Origin: Oxytricha trifallax
Taxonomy: Eukaryota; Ciliophora; Spirotrichea; Sporadotrichida; Oxytrichidae
DNA length: 64,000 nt
NCBI GenBank assembly: GCA_000711775.1
Contig: ARYC01001239.1
Span: 1-64,000, forward strand
Reading direction: 5' to 3'
The translations under genes were made by a program, and so were the position numbers. The notes below the pieces were generated by a model. The model was not told where the DNA came from and made no database searches. It saw nothing but the letters and a program-made list of their open reading frames with translations. Below, in pieces: positions 45,246-56,685 of the stretch (position 1 is its first letter; the number at the start of each line of letters is the position of its first letter).

Positions 45246-45729
45246 ATAAATAATTACAAATAATGTACATTATTCTTAACACTTTCATACATCAAATATA
45301 TCAGAAATTATGTAAATAAATATTCATTAAATGATATGAATCAAGAAATCCTTAATAATAGTTTTATAAAGGAAAATAGATTTGAGTTCTATAGAACAAT
45401 GAATTTTAGAATTAAATAATATTTTCTTATAAAAAGAACTTACTTATATTTACGATGGTACCTATAAGTCAAGAGGAATTATTTATTCAGATTTTCTTGG
45501 CATAATATTTCCCCCTAATTACAGGTTATCTATTGCTAAAAAATTTGCGTAAAAAAGTAGATCTTAAAAGGAATCGTTATAATTGTAATAATTTTAATTA
45601 AAAAATCTTTTTGCCTTTTACACAAATAAAGGATAATATTTATATAAGTTTATAAATCTATGATTATGTACTAATATTAATAAGAAATTACATATGAATA
45701 TTATATTTATTTTCTAAAATCATTTAGTT

Positions 45730-45900
45730 TAAATAACTTTCAATTGGACAGTAGTTTATGCCGAGGGCAATGTTATTTAAATAAAAATAAGCTTCTCTAA
45801 TCCTTTGCTAGTTCAATCAAATGGTATGGATAAAACGCAGCTGAAAATAACACTAACAAATCATTATTATTTTAATAAAATGATATAACTTGATAAATTT
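45730..45900 (+). CDS. P1 MDS G
   Basis: Reads VQITFNWTVVYAEGNVIQIK, then ISFSNPLLVQSNGMDKTQLK and ITLTN. Alternating hydrophobic strand pattern ending D-x-x-x-L-x-I-x-L, typical of the membrane-proximal domain of this family. Flanked by AT-rich IESs. Confidence 0.75.
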
Positions 45901-45994
45901 AAAATCTAGCCAATATATTGAGGAATATTCAATATAATTCTTAATATAATCCTATATTAAATCTTATCTATTTAAATAGTATTAAATTTTAAAA

Positions 45995-46480
45995 GGCATT
46001 TATGATTACAAATCCTTCTTTGTTCTTTAACACTGGTACAAATAAGTCCATGTCATATTCAACCTACGTGCCTCCTCAATTACGTGACTATGATGGAGAA
46101 TTTGTTCTAAAAATTGCCCTATTTTTTAATAACACGTTTTCCACTCTTCTCATAACATAAATGGGAACTTAAATGATAATATCCTAATCTCTACAAGTGC
46201 TATGGGGTTTTGTTAACAGTTAGCAACTAATTTCACATTTGCCCTTGTATGAGCTTATGATTCCTGCGAATCTATATTACTTCTTCTAGTTAGTTTCAGG
46301 ATCTTTGAGATTTGACTATCTTTTCTCTAATTTACTAGTTTAATCAGCGTTTGATATTCCAGAGCAAGATGCTTACAACGACAATTTCAGAGATTTTGGA
46401 TATGATTCTTACATTGCTATTGAAAACATTGGTTTTAATACCTTTTTGCTATTAATATCTCCTATATTTAAACCCAAATA
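45995..46480 (+). CDS. P1 MDS H: conserved membrane-proximal/TM segment
   Basis: The longest uninterrupted frame of P1, about 160 codons without TGA and many TAA/TAG as Gln. It contains TGTNKSMSYSTYVPPQL, then SQSLQVLWGFVNSQQLISHL and PLYELMIPANLYYFFQLVSG, then FDIPEQDAYNDNFRDFGYDS and YIAIENIGFNTFLLLISPIF. The LWGxxNxxQxIxHLPLxxxxxPANxxxFFQ block is the hallmark of the C-terminal membrane module of these ciliate proteins, and the last 20 residues form a transmembrane helix. Junctions unresolved. Confidence 0.8.
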
Positions 46481-46814
46481 ATCTTAGTAAAATTATATTT
46501 ACATTCTATAAGTTAGTGAATCAAAGTTTATTTTGCCTAAGTTAAATAATTTAACTTTAAAAAAAAGAATAAGTTAATTATTTTCTTATTAAACCATAAT
46601 TTAATTTTTATCTTTTAACGAATAAAAAATTGAAACTTTTATATAAAATATGATCACTATGCTAAAAAATGAAGTATAATTCAATCATCAATCTTTTAGT
46701 CTTAATTGATAATTATTACATTGATTTTACAATATTTAGCAAGATTCGTTCCAAAGTAAGATTATTCCAATAATTATAACATCTTCATAGGTTTTCAAGA
46801 GCAGCTCAGTAATT

Positions 46815-46985
46815 TAGCTCTAAATTTATTTTTGCTTTTCCGATCAGACTACTAATTCAATCATACTAGAACATCTTATTAAGTTGTATAATAAATTTCA
46901 TGTACTTTAGATTTGACTAAGGCTACGGAGTTTCCATCTCTAGTATTATCTCTCTGATATTATTTGTAAATATATTCTTTCATAA
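46815..46985 (+). CDS. P1 MDS I: transmembrane segment
   Basis: Reads FIFAFPIRLLIQSYQNILLS, then CIINFMYFRFDQGYGVSISS and IISLILFVNIFF. This gives two hydrophobic helices linked by a short polar loop, matching the second and third membrane spans of the module. Confidence 0.7.
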
Positions 46986-47274
46986 TTTTTATAGATTATA
47001 TGCTTTTTTGCACCATTTTTTTTGCCATTTATTTTGGGATAAAATCAAAGTAATCAATCTAAGCTGATGAATTAATTTAAACCATTGCATGAGAATCTAA
47101 AAGTCAATAATAAATGGTAGATTGGCTATTCAGTAATAAAATATTAGCTAAAAATTGAGAACATTATCAAATTAACTATTTTGAGTTAACTAAAATAATG
47201 TAAGTGTTGATGATTAAATAACAGGAGAATATTTATAAAAATAATTAAACAATTTTGATGTATGTATAATTTAT

Positions 47275-47478
47275 GAATTACACTCTATATTTCATAAGGA
47301 GATTTATCTTTGTAATATCAATGCTATTCTTCAATGAGAGTCCCTATCTCCAAATATTAGTCTTTAAATTTCTATCAGTGGGATAGTTTATGTACCTCGT
47401 TATAGTAATGCCATTTGATACTATGCTCAATAATATTATGGAGTTAATCAACGAAGGATTAGTCTTATTTACTGGATA
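47275..47478 (+). CDS. P1 MDS J: transmembrane segment
   Basis: Reads YFIRRFIFVISMLFFNESPY, then LQILVFKFLSVGQFMYLVIV and MPFDTMLNNIMELINEGLVL. Two membrane spans around RPF/MPF-like and LNE/INE positions conserved in the family. Confidence 0.75.
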
Positions 47479-47949
47479 AATATTTACAAAACCCTATTTA
47501 AATAATATTAATATATATCTTTAAAGATAAATTAAGTTATGGATTATAATTATTTGTAAAATTTGGATTATTAAATAAATATAATATGATTACTTACTAT
47601 GGGAAATTTATTATGTGTAGTGAAAAACTTTAATAATTTTTAGAAATGAGGTGCTCCATAAAAATAACAATTTAAACATAAAGAAAATTGTAATATATTA
47701 ATCCTATAGTTTATTATAACAAAATCAAATACTTTTTAACACCAAAATCTTCTTATAAATCATATTTTTAATAACTAAAATATAAATATATCAAATACCG
47801 ATTTTAATAAATAATAATAGAATTATATTGTTAGGGAATTACGTTATAATAACATTTATTAAATGGAAAATAATAAAAGTAAAAGTAAAATTAGATTGAT
47901 TCAGATAAATTAAATATATAAAAATAAAAGGGTTTTATTATTGATATTA

Positions 47950-48052
47950 TTTACAGATTATGATCCTAATCCAGAGCATCGATATATGATAGGATGGGTC
48001 ATTTTAAGTGCTATTGCATTCGTTTCACTTCTTAATATGAGTTTTAATTAAA
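47950..48052 (+). CDS. P1 MDS K: last transmembrane helix
   Basis: Reads TDYDPNPEHRYMIGWVILSA, then IAFVSLLNMSF. The D..P.PE.RY.IGW motif before the final helix is conserved in the family. Starts after a long AT-rich IES. Confidence 0.75.
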
Positions 48053-48109
48053 AAAAATTGTAGTTTGTAAGTTCAGTTTTAAAACACTAAAATTATTAAC
48101 ATTTATTAA

Positions 48110-48215
48110 ATAAGAGATAATAAAAAGATTAGATGATCACCAAGTGACTCAAAGATATATTTATGCTAGATTTCTTGACTGGATTCAAAAATATTTTTAT
48201 AAAATAATACCTAAT
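48110..48215 (+). CDS. P1 MDS L: start of cytoplasmic tail
   Basis: Reads RLDDHQVTQRYIYARFLDWI, then QKYFYKI, basic and aromatic as expected just inside the membrane. Junctions unresolved. Confidence 0.55.
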
Positions 48216-49474
48216 TTATATGCTAATTTTTGAGAAATATAAAATTGTCAAGATGAGAGATTAAACAAGAATTTTGATAATAATGTGTCTAGTAACTAAT
48301 TATAAAACTATAATTTCAAAAACCTTATATAGCTGATTATAAATCAGCATTTTTTCCCTTTGAGAGAATATAAATGAGATTTTAGGATAGAAAAAAATAA
48401 ATTATTTATTGGTTATAATAATTGAAGCAATTAAATCAAATGTTAATGACTAATTAATTAGATAGAGATCACATAGTTTGTCATGGCAGGAATCTTTTTT
48501 TTAAATATATAATTTTACGACGTTTGCTAAGCAAATTAGAAAAAATTCGGCATGTTCATCATGGATTTTATTTTTATAAAAAATATAATTTTTGATTATT
48601 GTGAAAAAACACCATTGAGATTGAAACTTTGAGGTAAATTATTATTTAAAGAGATTTATAATGTTATAATATACTCATGATCTCCAACTAATTTTTAATG
48701 GAAAAAATATTAAATATTTAAAATAAAAAGTAATGAGTTTGATCGTTAGCTAAGCAATTTAAACTATCATCAAAGTAGTAAAAGCTTAAAACTTAAAATA
48801 TTTTACAAATTGCTTTTACATTATAATTTTGGAATTCCTTTTCTTTTGTCAAATTTAATTGAATAAATTAAAAATTAGCAAAAAAGAAATTATCGATTCA
48901 TCAAACTATGACATATTTATAATTTTTCTAAAATAATAAATACTGAAGAAGTTGAAAAATAACATTTCAGACTTAAATAAAAATAAAAAAATAAAACTTT
49001 CTTGATAAATTAAATAAAATTTAGATTTGTAAATAAAATTAGTTTGTTATTTATAATTGGATAATTTCCCATCCTTTTAAAGTTTTGGCTTTAAAAACTC
49101 AGCTAATTCATTCTTAAATTTAAATCCTTTAAAACTATTCAAACACACTTATCTAGAATAATTTAACACTTGCGATATTTTATTTATCAATTATATAATG
49201 AATTCCCTAAAATTTCTAAATGCATACATTAATTTAATGAAGATTTTATAAAATATAGAATTTATCGAACCGTACAATTAAAAATGAAAGTTCAAAATAA
49301 AATTTTACTTAAATGTAAGAGGTTTCACTTTAGCTCCTTTTATGAAAAGATTCATCTAAAATTTAAAATCTTAGAATAAATCGACTTCAATTTATTATTT
49401 ATTTTTTTATTTTATTATTATAATTAAAACTTAAGGAATTAATAATAATTTACTATTAATTTTCAATTGTACTA
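48216..49474. other. AT-rich IES-like region
   Basis: Nothing recognised. Confidence 0.4.
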
Positions 49475-49850
49475 AGTATTAAAAGTACTCCTTCGAGTTT
49501 TAATGAGACATCTCAAATGTTTTTGTCATAAGCATCACAAGAAGGCTCCATTAAAACTTTATTCAATCAAAATTAACTTGATAATTTAGTCAAATTAAAA
49601 AGAATAGCTAAGATATAACCTAATATTTATAAAATAAAATAACATAAAAATAATTCAATATTTTTAGAGGTTTTTTTATTTATTGGTTTAAAATTAAGAT
49701 ATATATTTCATAATTTATAAAGTATAGAATTGGATTATTTTACTTAAAATAAAATTAAGTCTGTCTTTACTAAAATAAAATTAAAGTGTAAGTGCTAATA
49801 GTATTTACTGGAGGTCAATTGAACTCCACTTCATCTAAATATTTTTTAGA
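49475..49850 (+). CDS. P1 MDSs M and N: cytoplasmic tail
   Basis: 49,475-49,620 reads STPSSFNETSQMFLSQASQE, then GSIKTLFNQNQLDNLVKLKR. 49,797-49,850 reads VFTGGQLNSTSSKYFLEL. Both are hydrophilic, Ser/Gln/Asn-rich and have raised GC; an AT-rich gap lies between. They suit a tail after the last membrane helix. Pointers were not resolved. Confidence 0.55.
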
Positions 49851-49984
49851 ATTAATAATTAATTATCAAAAGAATAACCTTCAGTAAATTTTATGTAGTT
49901 TTTTAATATAATAATTACTAAATAAATTTAATCTAAAACTTATATAAACAAATATCCAATTTATTTATTAATTTTTATAAGGAA

Positions 49985-50645
49985 ATATTATTGGAAAATA
50001 AGTGAAATTTTAAATCAATGTAGATTTGTGATTTATTGAATATATAAAAAATCCTTAAATATATAGAAATAGGGAAATATGAAGAAAATATAGCAAATTT
50101 GTGATGAATTTTTTCAAGCTGCATTTAACTAAAAATTGCAAGTTATTCTGGTTATCCGCACAGCTGTGCGGAATATTGTCCAAATCTCATCCACTTCGGC
50201 CCAGATTAGTCTTAATTCCCACATTTGTATGGGAAACCTCTCATGGCTTTTAAAGCCCTATTTTTAATAATTTCTCAATTCTAATTACTCATAAACTATT
50301 AATTTAATTAATTGCGTAAATTAATTTTTTCCTATATTATTAATTATAATTGAGAAATTATTAAAAATAGGGCTTTAAAAGCCATGAGAGGTTTCCCATA
50401 CAAATGTGGGAATTAAGACTAATCTGGGCCGAAGTGGATGAGATTTGGACAATATTCCGCACAGCTGTGCGGATAACCAGAATAACTTGCAATTTTTAGT
50501 TAAATGCAGCTTGAAAAAATTCATCACAAATTTGCTATATTTTCTTCATATTTCCCTATTTCTATATATTTAAGGATTTTTTATATATTCAATAAATCAC
50601 AAATCTACATTGATTTAAAATTTCACTTATTTTCTAATAATATTA
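49985..50645. mobile_element. Near-perfect 660-bp palindrome
   Basis: Arms about 49,985-50,293 and 50,335-50,645 with a ~40 bp loop; essentially identical by eye. Each arm carries CCGCACAGCTGTGCGG (50,156-50,171 and 50,457-50,472), itself a perfect palindrome. No TBE-like or family-1 ends and no coding content. It lies in the IES before the last P1 MDS. Confidence 0.9.
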
Positions 50646-50984
50646 TCTTATTTAAATAATATTGAAAGTTAAAATACAGAAAGATTAGACACAAATAGAG
50701 AATTAGATAAAGGTCAACAATAATAGCTGTTATATTTTTTAAATATATTTATAATAATTATATTGATGTTTTCTAATTAATTAAACTAAAATTTTTATTA
50801 TTGCTGGAAAGCAACATTATCAAAAAATAAAATCAATTAATAGAAAGCTCTTTATAAAATATTTAACAAAGTCTGGTAGTTAAGTTTAAACCGAAAAAAG
50901 AGGTTGAAGATATTACAATTATTAATAATAATAAATATAAATTAAAAAAACATTATTAATAAATTAAAAATAGTATAAGCTAAA

Positions 50985-51174
50985 ATAATTTCAAATGTAA
51001 AATTTAAGAATATTAAATATTACTGATGATGAAAAAGGAAAATTACCAGAGTTTATATAAGGAGATTATTTGAATATTATAAAAAGTAATTAAAATAATA
51101 ATCAATAAGCACCAACAACTAATAATAATGTTAAAAATAACTATTAATTCATAAAGCTAACAACAACTAATTGA
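50985..51174 (+). CDS. P1 terminal MDS with TGA stop
   Basis: Reads MQNLRILNITDDEKGKLPEF, then IQGDYLNIIKSNQNNNQQAP, Asn/Gln/Thr-rich, ending KLTTTN and TGA (51,172-51,174). Seven TAA codons are read as Gln. Composition and the clean TGA mark it as the C-terminus of the cytoplasmic tail. Assignment to P1 rests on position, strand and tail-like composition. Confidence 0.6.
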
Positions 51175-51800
51175 TTTTGCATTTTATATATATATTGTTA
51201 AATAAATATAGCCAAAAAAATAAATTCAATATTTCTTTTTATTACAGATTAAAAAATAATAAATTGCAAAAGACTTTTTTTAAATGTTGCAATTCATTTA
51301 ATTTAAAATTATAAATAGGATTTTATATTGTATTTTTTTAATATTAAAATCTAAATTAATAAATTAATTTTTTGCATATTTAAAATAAATATTAAATCCT
51401 ATATATCTTTGTCTTATTAATTATGATTATAAATTTTAGTTAAATTTTTTAATATAAATTGTAATTTTTAATTTCTAAAGTTTTAATCATTCATAACTTA
51501 ATTTTTATATTTTATTGTATATTAAATAAATATAGCTGGCCTTTTAAATTTTTATAATAAATTAATCAATGAATGCAGACGTTTTAAAGTTTAAATTTCA
51601 ATGATAAAGTCACCCATTTTATTAATAATATATTATGGTAATTGAACATTATAATTTTAACACATAAATTTAAGATCAAATTATCTGCCACAAAGAAATA
51701 TCTCTATCATTATTTGACGAATATTATATATTTAAATAAATTAAATAAAAATCTGTTACATAATGCTAAAGTATGTTTATAATCATACATAATAAGCAAA
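51175..51800. other. AT-rich spacer between P1 and TBE 3
   Basis: No feature seen. If P1 is one nanochromosome, its 3' UTR and telomere-addition site should lie in the first part. Confidence 0.35.
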
Positions 51801-51939
51801 ATAATAAGCAAAACCCCTTAGTGAGGTTTACAAGTGCTTTGATTAGTAGGGTAAAGTTTGGGTTTTATTAGGGTTAGTAGAGAAAAGGCAGATTTTGGGA
51901 GTGATTAATTCGTATTTAATGAATATTAGTTTAATTTAA

Positions 51940-53382
51940 TCAAACGAATTTTATCTGCTTGTCTTTGTTGTATCTCTTGAATCTAGCTTTCTTTAGTGGC
52001 TCAAGCATATCGTCTAAGGATTGTCTTGGATATGCTGGGGCTCTTACTATTATCTTCTCTTCAATCTTCTTTATTTCTTAGCATACATCATCTTGCAAAA
52101 TGTGCTTCTCTGCTATATTTAAAGATTGTTTTTCATATTTTGTACCAAAGTAAGACATACTTTCCATATCGCTTTCTAATATTATTGTAGCTACTGCCCA
52201 AACATCCCACTAAATAGAGCCATTAGTCCATTTCTCTCTGATTGGGAAGTAACCTGGAATACCAAGAACCTTTGCTAAGGTTACAATCTCTTATCATAAG
52301 GCTCTATTAAAATCGATTACAACTACTTCTAAAGGGCAAAGGTTTAGCATAACATTTTCAGGCTTCAAATCTCTATGAACATATAAAAACTTGTGAAGTT
52401 CCTATACACCCTTTATCATATTATCATTCAAGTCATCTGGGTATCTGTTTTAATATAGATAATCTCGGTGAGTCATTTAAAACCTTTTTAGCCTTAGTGC
52501 GATGAAACCAAACCCTAAAATAACACCATCTAGTTTGAGCAAGTTTTTGCAATCTTTTTTCTAAGCCTCTCTAAGTACGATATTTTCGTTAGCAAACTCA
52601 TTTTAATATTGCTCGTTCTTAAGGAAATAACTGAAAGGGTATACCTTGTAGTCATAGTCATCAATCACTCACTATGAGTTTTGCTTTAGCAGGTACGTTT
52701 ATATGTAAGTAGTTTTCAATACAACTGCTAAAGTCTACTGCATTTAGCGCAGGAATATACATGGCTCTCTCTTAAAAACATGCTAAAAAGACATTCCCAG
52801 CAGGTTCATTCATTAATTCTATTCGCTTCTGCCTCTTGAGCTTCTCCTGTTGTTATTTTTAAGTCTCAAGAGTATTAGATTTTCTTTTAGCGGGCACTAA
52901 TTTCTGAGTCTCTTTATCTTAAATTAAGTACTCACTTAGGTGATGTTTCTGCATATTCTTCTTAACTTTAGCTGAGTGAGTATTAGACTTCTCACTAGTC
53001 GTGCACTAGTGCCTGCCATCAACCTTATCATGCTTAAAATACACCTTAGTCTTACCAGAGTGAATCTCTTTCATATGTCTCTTCAAACTTGAATCGGTCG
53101 AGAAGAAATTTTAGCAATCTTAGCATTCAAAAGTTTTTATCTTTTCAATCAGTAGAGGTTCCTTAACTTCCTCTGCAACTTCTATTAATGTTTAGACTCC
53201 ACTTCTGCTGACTTTTTCTTGTTTTAAATTTATATGAAGAATACGCTTGCTTCAAATACAAGACCTCTCAGCTCTGCTTTCTTCTCAATGTCTATAACTT
53301 CTGGTTTCTTATTTGAACCAAAGTTGAGCTATAATTAACCAGTTCCTAAACCAACTGCTCTACGATTTAAGTTAACCGCCAT
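51940..53382 (-). CDS. TBE 57-kDa-class C2H2 zinc-finger/protein-kinase protein
   Basis: From ATG 53,382 (MAVNLNRRAVGLGTG) to TGA 51,942-51,940, about 480 codons, matching the 57 kDa protein of TBEs. In order: a C2H2 finger, FECQDCQNFFSTDSSLKRHM...H (53,131 down), a degenerate second finger, a basic Gln/Lys-rich linker, then a kinase domain with YVHRDLKPENVML (catalytic loop, about 52,385), VVVIDFN in place of DFG, GIPGYF in the activation segment and WDVWAVATIIL (helix F). My reading needs frame changes near codon ~70-80, near 52,660 and just after DFN, so this copy may carry indels. Its role in the element is unknown; published TBEs carry the same combination. Confidence 0.8.
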
Positions 53383-53933
53383 GTTTAAATTCAAATTTAA
53401 ATTTTTATTATAAGGCTACTACAAGCATACTTACAAGAGCCCCTCTTCAAAGGAGCAACGTATGTGAAAACCATAGTTTGATTTCAGGTGTAAGCAATCA
53501 TACTTCTCTGTAATTTATAACTATAAATTTTCTAATTTTACCCTTTATAATTTTGATTTTGGTACCAACTCAAATATAAAATTGGTTTAGTGCTGGTACC
53601 AATTAGGTTTTGAACCATATTGAAACTTTTCCATTAAAACCTCACTGGATTAAAACTAGGTACTAATTAAGTTTGGTAACAATTAAACTTAAGCGGATTT
53701 AGTTCCAGTACTAATTAAATTTAAACTATTTTAGTACTAATTTAATGGAACTAAATTGATAAAATGGAGCTCCATCTCTACAGTTTGTTACAGCTTCTGC
53801 GAACTTTCTCCACGTATCTTTGCAGGGTTGACCTCCTATAAGATGCCCATATTTAATAGTAAGATTTTAAACAATAGGATCCAGAAGTCTATAAATTAAA
53901 ACTTGAAATTCATTAATAGGAAGAGGAACAAAG

Positions 53934-54702
53934 ATGGAATCAATGAGTGCTACAATGAAAAGGGTGGAGGCCCAAGAAATGATCTCAAGATTCAGGAGCA
54001 AGGAAGATCTCTATCGATATCTCACTTAACATGGTAAAATAAATTGATGTTAATCAACGATGTATGCAGTTGGTCTGTTCCTTCCAACGATGGAAGGTAC
54101 CAAAATATCATTCTTAAAAGCTATACTCTGTGATGAAAAGAAAGCCTTTAAAAACTAAGAGATTAAGTTGATTGAAATGCCAAACTACCCAGAGATATCC
54201 GTCACTAATCTCTATGAGGATGCTGTGAAAGATGAAGAGTAGGTAGTTTACCTTCCTAATAAGAAACAGCTCTCTAACAAACTTCCAGAAAGGAACTTCT
54301 TCTTTGGTTTACTTGGTACTTTGAGAGAAGGTTATCTAAGAGAAATAATTGAAGAAGCTCACAAGAAACGCTACTCTATTTCCCCAGAAGATTAAAAGAA
54401 GCAAGGCATACTCATAGCTTAAGAAGCATCCTTACCTCTCTAGTAAGCTTCTAAATATAACTTTGTAGGGAAACCAGGAACTGGCATATTCCTAATGAAA
54501 GAGAATGCAAAAGTTCACAGAGAGAGAAAGTCTCAAACCATTTATTAAGTTAGCAAGAGACTTCATAAAGAGGTTTAAAATCTGATGATATGAATATAGA
54601 TGCTGGTGCTGGTTCAAAGAGAAGAACATGGGTCCAAGTTAAGCACCAGAGGAAGAAATGCAATAGAAGCCGAATCCTTTTAAGAGCTTGTTTGATATGT
54701 GA
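53934..54702 (+). CDS. TBE 22-kDa-class ORF (function unknown)
   Basis: Starts at ATG 53,934 (MESMSATMKRVEAQEMISRF) and ends at TGA 54,700-54,702 (...QKPNPFKSLFDM). Conserved blocks shared with the other copies are RFRSKEDLYRYL, FLPTMEGTKISFLKAILCDE, PEISVTNLYEDA, KLPERNFFFGLLG and HKKRYSISPED. An in-frame TGA at 54,045-54,047 (codon 38), where a relative has an isoleucine codon, and a later frame slip around 54,575-54,640 suggest partial decay. No known domain; mainly charged and helical. Convergent with the transposase gene. Confidence 0.7.
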
Positions 54703-54708
54703 AATAAT

Positions 54709-55776
54709 TCATTCATTTAAGTCTAAAACTTATTGATAAACATTAATTCTTCCTTTCCTTGCACATATCGTAGACTTATCTTTATTCACTCTCTTGCAAC
54801 TACTCTGTATGAGATCTACTGTATCAATTGGTAGATCATGCATTAGGTGATACAGCAAGAGTTTCTTGTAGTGAGTCTTAATCTAACTCCAATAGAATTC
54901 GATTCCATTAAATTGAGGACTGTAAGGAACGTTATACACAGGAGTTATCTTTAACTCTTCATAAGCTTTCTTAGATTCCTTAGTCTTATGAACTGAGAGG
55001 TTATCAACAAACAGGATGATCTCTTGATCGTTGTACTTATCTCTTAGCTTATGTAAGAACTATTTATACTGCTCTCGCTTAATAGAGCGATGATGAATAA
55101 CATAAGTTTCTAAGCCTAAATCTTCACTGATACCAGCCAAAATTGCATGAGTGACAACCTTAACCTTTTAGTCATACACTTCTATATTATCATACTTCTT
55201 GTACCAAGACTTATTAATAAAGGTGTTGAATGTAAACACTGCTTCATCAGCGTGTATGAACTTGATGTTATTATCAATAGCTCTCTGCATTTAATCAATA
55301 TATATAGTTTAAATTATTACTATAAAATGGCACTGTAAAATCAATCACTCTCTTGACTCTGTTGACAGTCTTGAAAGTAATACCATTCCTTCAATAAATA
55401 TTTGCGATAGTTTATGGAGAGATGCTCATGTCAGGAAACCTTCGATGAAACATCACATCTCGCTAGTCAAGTGGGAAGTGTGCCCAAAATATATAAGAGT
55501 CTTAGAATCGTAGAGATAGTCAATATGCTGCTAAGAGAACTTTTATCTACTTGCAGGATGTTATCAAGTACCAGAATTGAAATGCTAAACAGCTAGCAAG
55601 CAGTGATACTTTACAGTTAAAGAACTCTTACACAATAGCTTTGCAATCGCACAATAATTCATCACTGGTTTTAGTAAGTCTATATTAATACTCGCACCAT
55701 ACCTAAGCTTAAGAAGTAAATCTAAATATTTCTCAACATAAATAGACCCCAAGAATCGCTAATTTTTATTTCTCAT
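54709..55776 (-). CDS. TBE 42-kDa-class DDE transposase
   Basis: From ATG 55,776 (MRNKNQRFLGSIYVEKYLDL) to TGA 54,711-54,709 (...VYQQVLDLNE), 1,068 nt or 355 codons, about 42 kDa. A helix-turn-helix-like N-terminal half is followed by a DDE_3/Tc1-mariner catalytic core: NIKFIHADEAVF (first Asp), IILFVDNLSVHK (second Asp) and FNGIEFYW (Glu), with 34 residues between second Asp and Glu (D34E). One apparent in-frame TGA follows HFNSGT at about 55,570, and another lies in the SEM-C region, so this copy may be damaged or my reading may miss an indel. Known role in Oxytricha: TBE transposases participate in programmed germline DNA elimination. Confidence 0.85.
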
Positions 55777-55884
55777 TTTGCAAACTGGCCTAATTTCTTT
55801 ACTAACCCTAATAAAACCTCAACTTTAACCTACTAATCAAAGCACTTATAAACCTCACTAAGGGGTTTTGGGATTTTGATTCAA

Positions 55885-56685
55885 GATTGAAATTCAATTA
55901 TTTTAAAACATGATCTGCTTGTTTAATTCGCAAAACTTCCAAGTACATACTAACTTTTAATGAGGTACTTAATTTCAATAAATATCAAGGGTAAATATTT
56001 GAAAATTAAACAGTAAAAGTCATATCAACTAATCTAAAAACAATTAGATAGAAATTCATTGAATAATCTTAAGAATTAAATTTAAGATGTTAGCAAAAGA
56101 TTATAGGAATATTAGGCGAAAAGAAAATAATGGACCTGACATATTTTTATTTATAATTTACATTTCTTAACATTCTTAATTAATCAATGAAAATATTAAT
56201 TAAAAAAAGGGGAATAAAAACGAAATAAAAAATATAATAATCATGTTTTGCATTATTTTGCTTTAAATTAATCTGTATTATTTATTAACATTGCATGAAA
56301 TTTTCATTTATTATCAAAATATCATTAATTAAATTATGTATTATAATGTTTTTTTATTGATAACTATAAATTTTTTTTTGTGATTAAAAAATTATATTTA
56401 TAGAAATTAATAAAATCTCATAATACATAAGTATAAAATTAAAAATTAAATTTATTTTATATAAACTTAAGTTTAATTAGAATGTCTATTCATTAAATGA
56501 TTCATATTTACAATCAAATAAAATGTAATTGTAAATATCTTATTTAATGTTAAAATGATTTAGAATTTGAGATTTTTAAGATTAAAAATTATCCACTATA
56601 AGAATTTTATAAACTGTTGAAAAATCCCACCCTATAAATTCTTTTAAAGATAAGAATAATTAGCTATAGGATCAAAGACTTTTAC
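55885..56685. repeat. Direct repeat, copy 2 (start of duplicated segment)
   Basis: Matches 12,605-13,285 closely at first, diverging toward its end where extra AT-rich sequence is present. Immediately follows TBE 3. Non-coding. Confidence 0.8.

Larger units (their letters stand above)
14822..51174 (+). other. Giant MDS-IES locus: Cadg-domain multi-pass membrane protein gene (P1)
   Basis: A chain of plus-strand coding segments, all in the same orientation and in the order expected for one protein: N-terminal FGCG segment (14.8 kb), RTDIYGN segment (17.6 kb), propeller-like scraps (24-40 kb), Cadg domain (42.5-44.7 kb), conserved juxtamembrane and multi-pass membrane region (45-48 kb), cytoplasmic tail (48.1-51.2 kb) with TGA at 51,172-51,174. 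Three consecutive junctions in the 42-44 kb part join in frame at pointers TTTAA, TATTTTAA and AAAC. Large surface proteins of this architecture form an expanded family in hypotrich ciliates. IESs hold foldback elements and TBE scraps. That 14.8 kb and 51.2 kb belong to one gene is inference; the 42.5-48.1 kb part is the best supported. Confidence 0.7.
51801..55878. mobile_element. TBE transposon 3, full-length (~4.08 kb)
   Basis: Both terminal repeats are present: left 51,801-51,885 (ends AAGCAAAACCCCTTAGTGAG) and right 55,795-55,878 (GGGGTTTTGGGATTTTG at the tip). Length matches the ~4.1 kb of described TBE1-type elements. Gene order: zinc-finger/kinase (minus), 22-kDa-class ORF (plus), transposase (minus). 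The last two are convergent, with stop codons 7 bp apart (54,702 and 54,709). It lies between the end of P1 and the duplicated segment that precedes P2, so it interrupts no recognised MDS. Confidence 0.9.

Noticed and set aside
50150-50480. CRISPR-like or origin-like palindrome cluster
   Set aside because: The two CCGCACAGCTGTGCGG boxes are simply the arms of one large palindrome; there are no spaced direct repeats.
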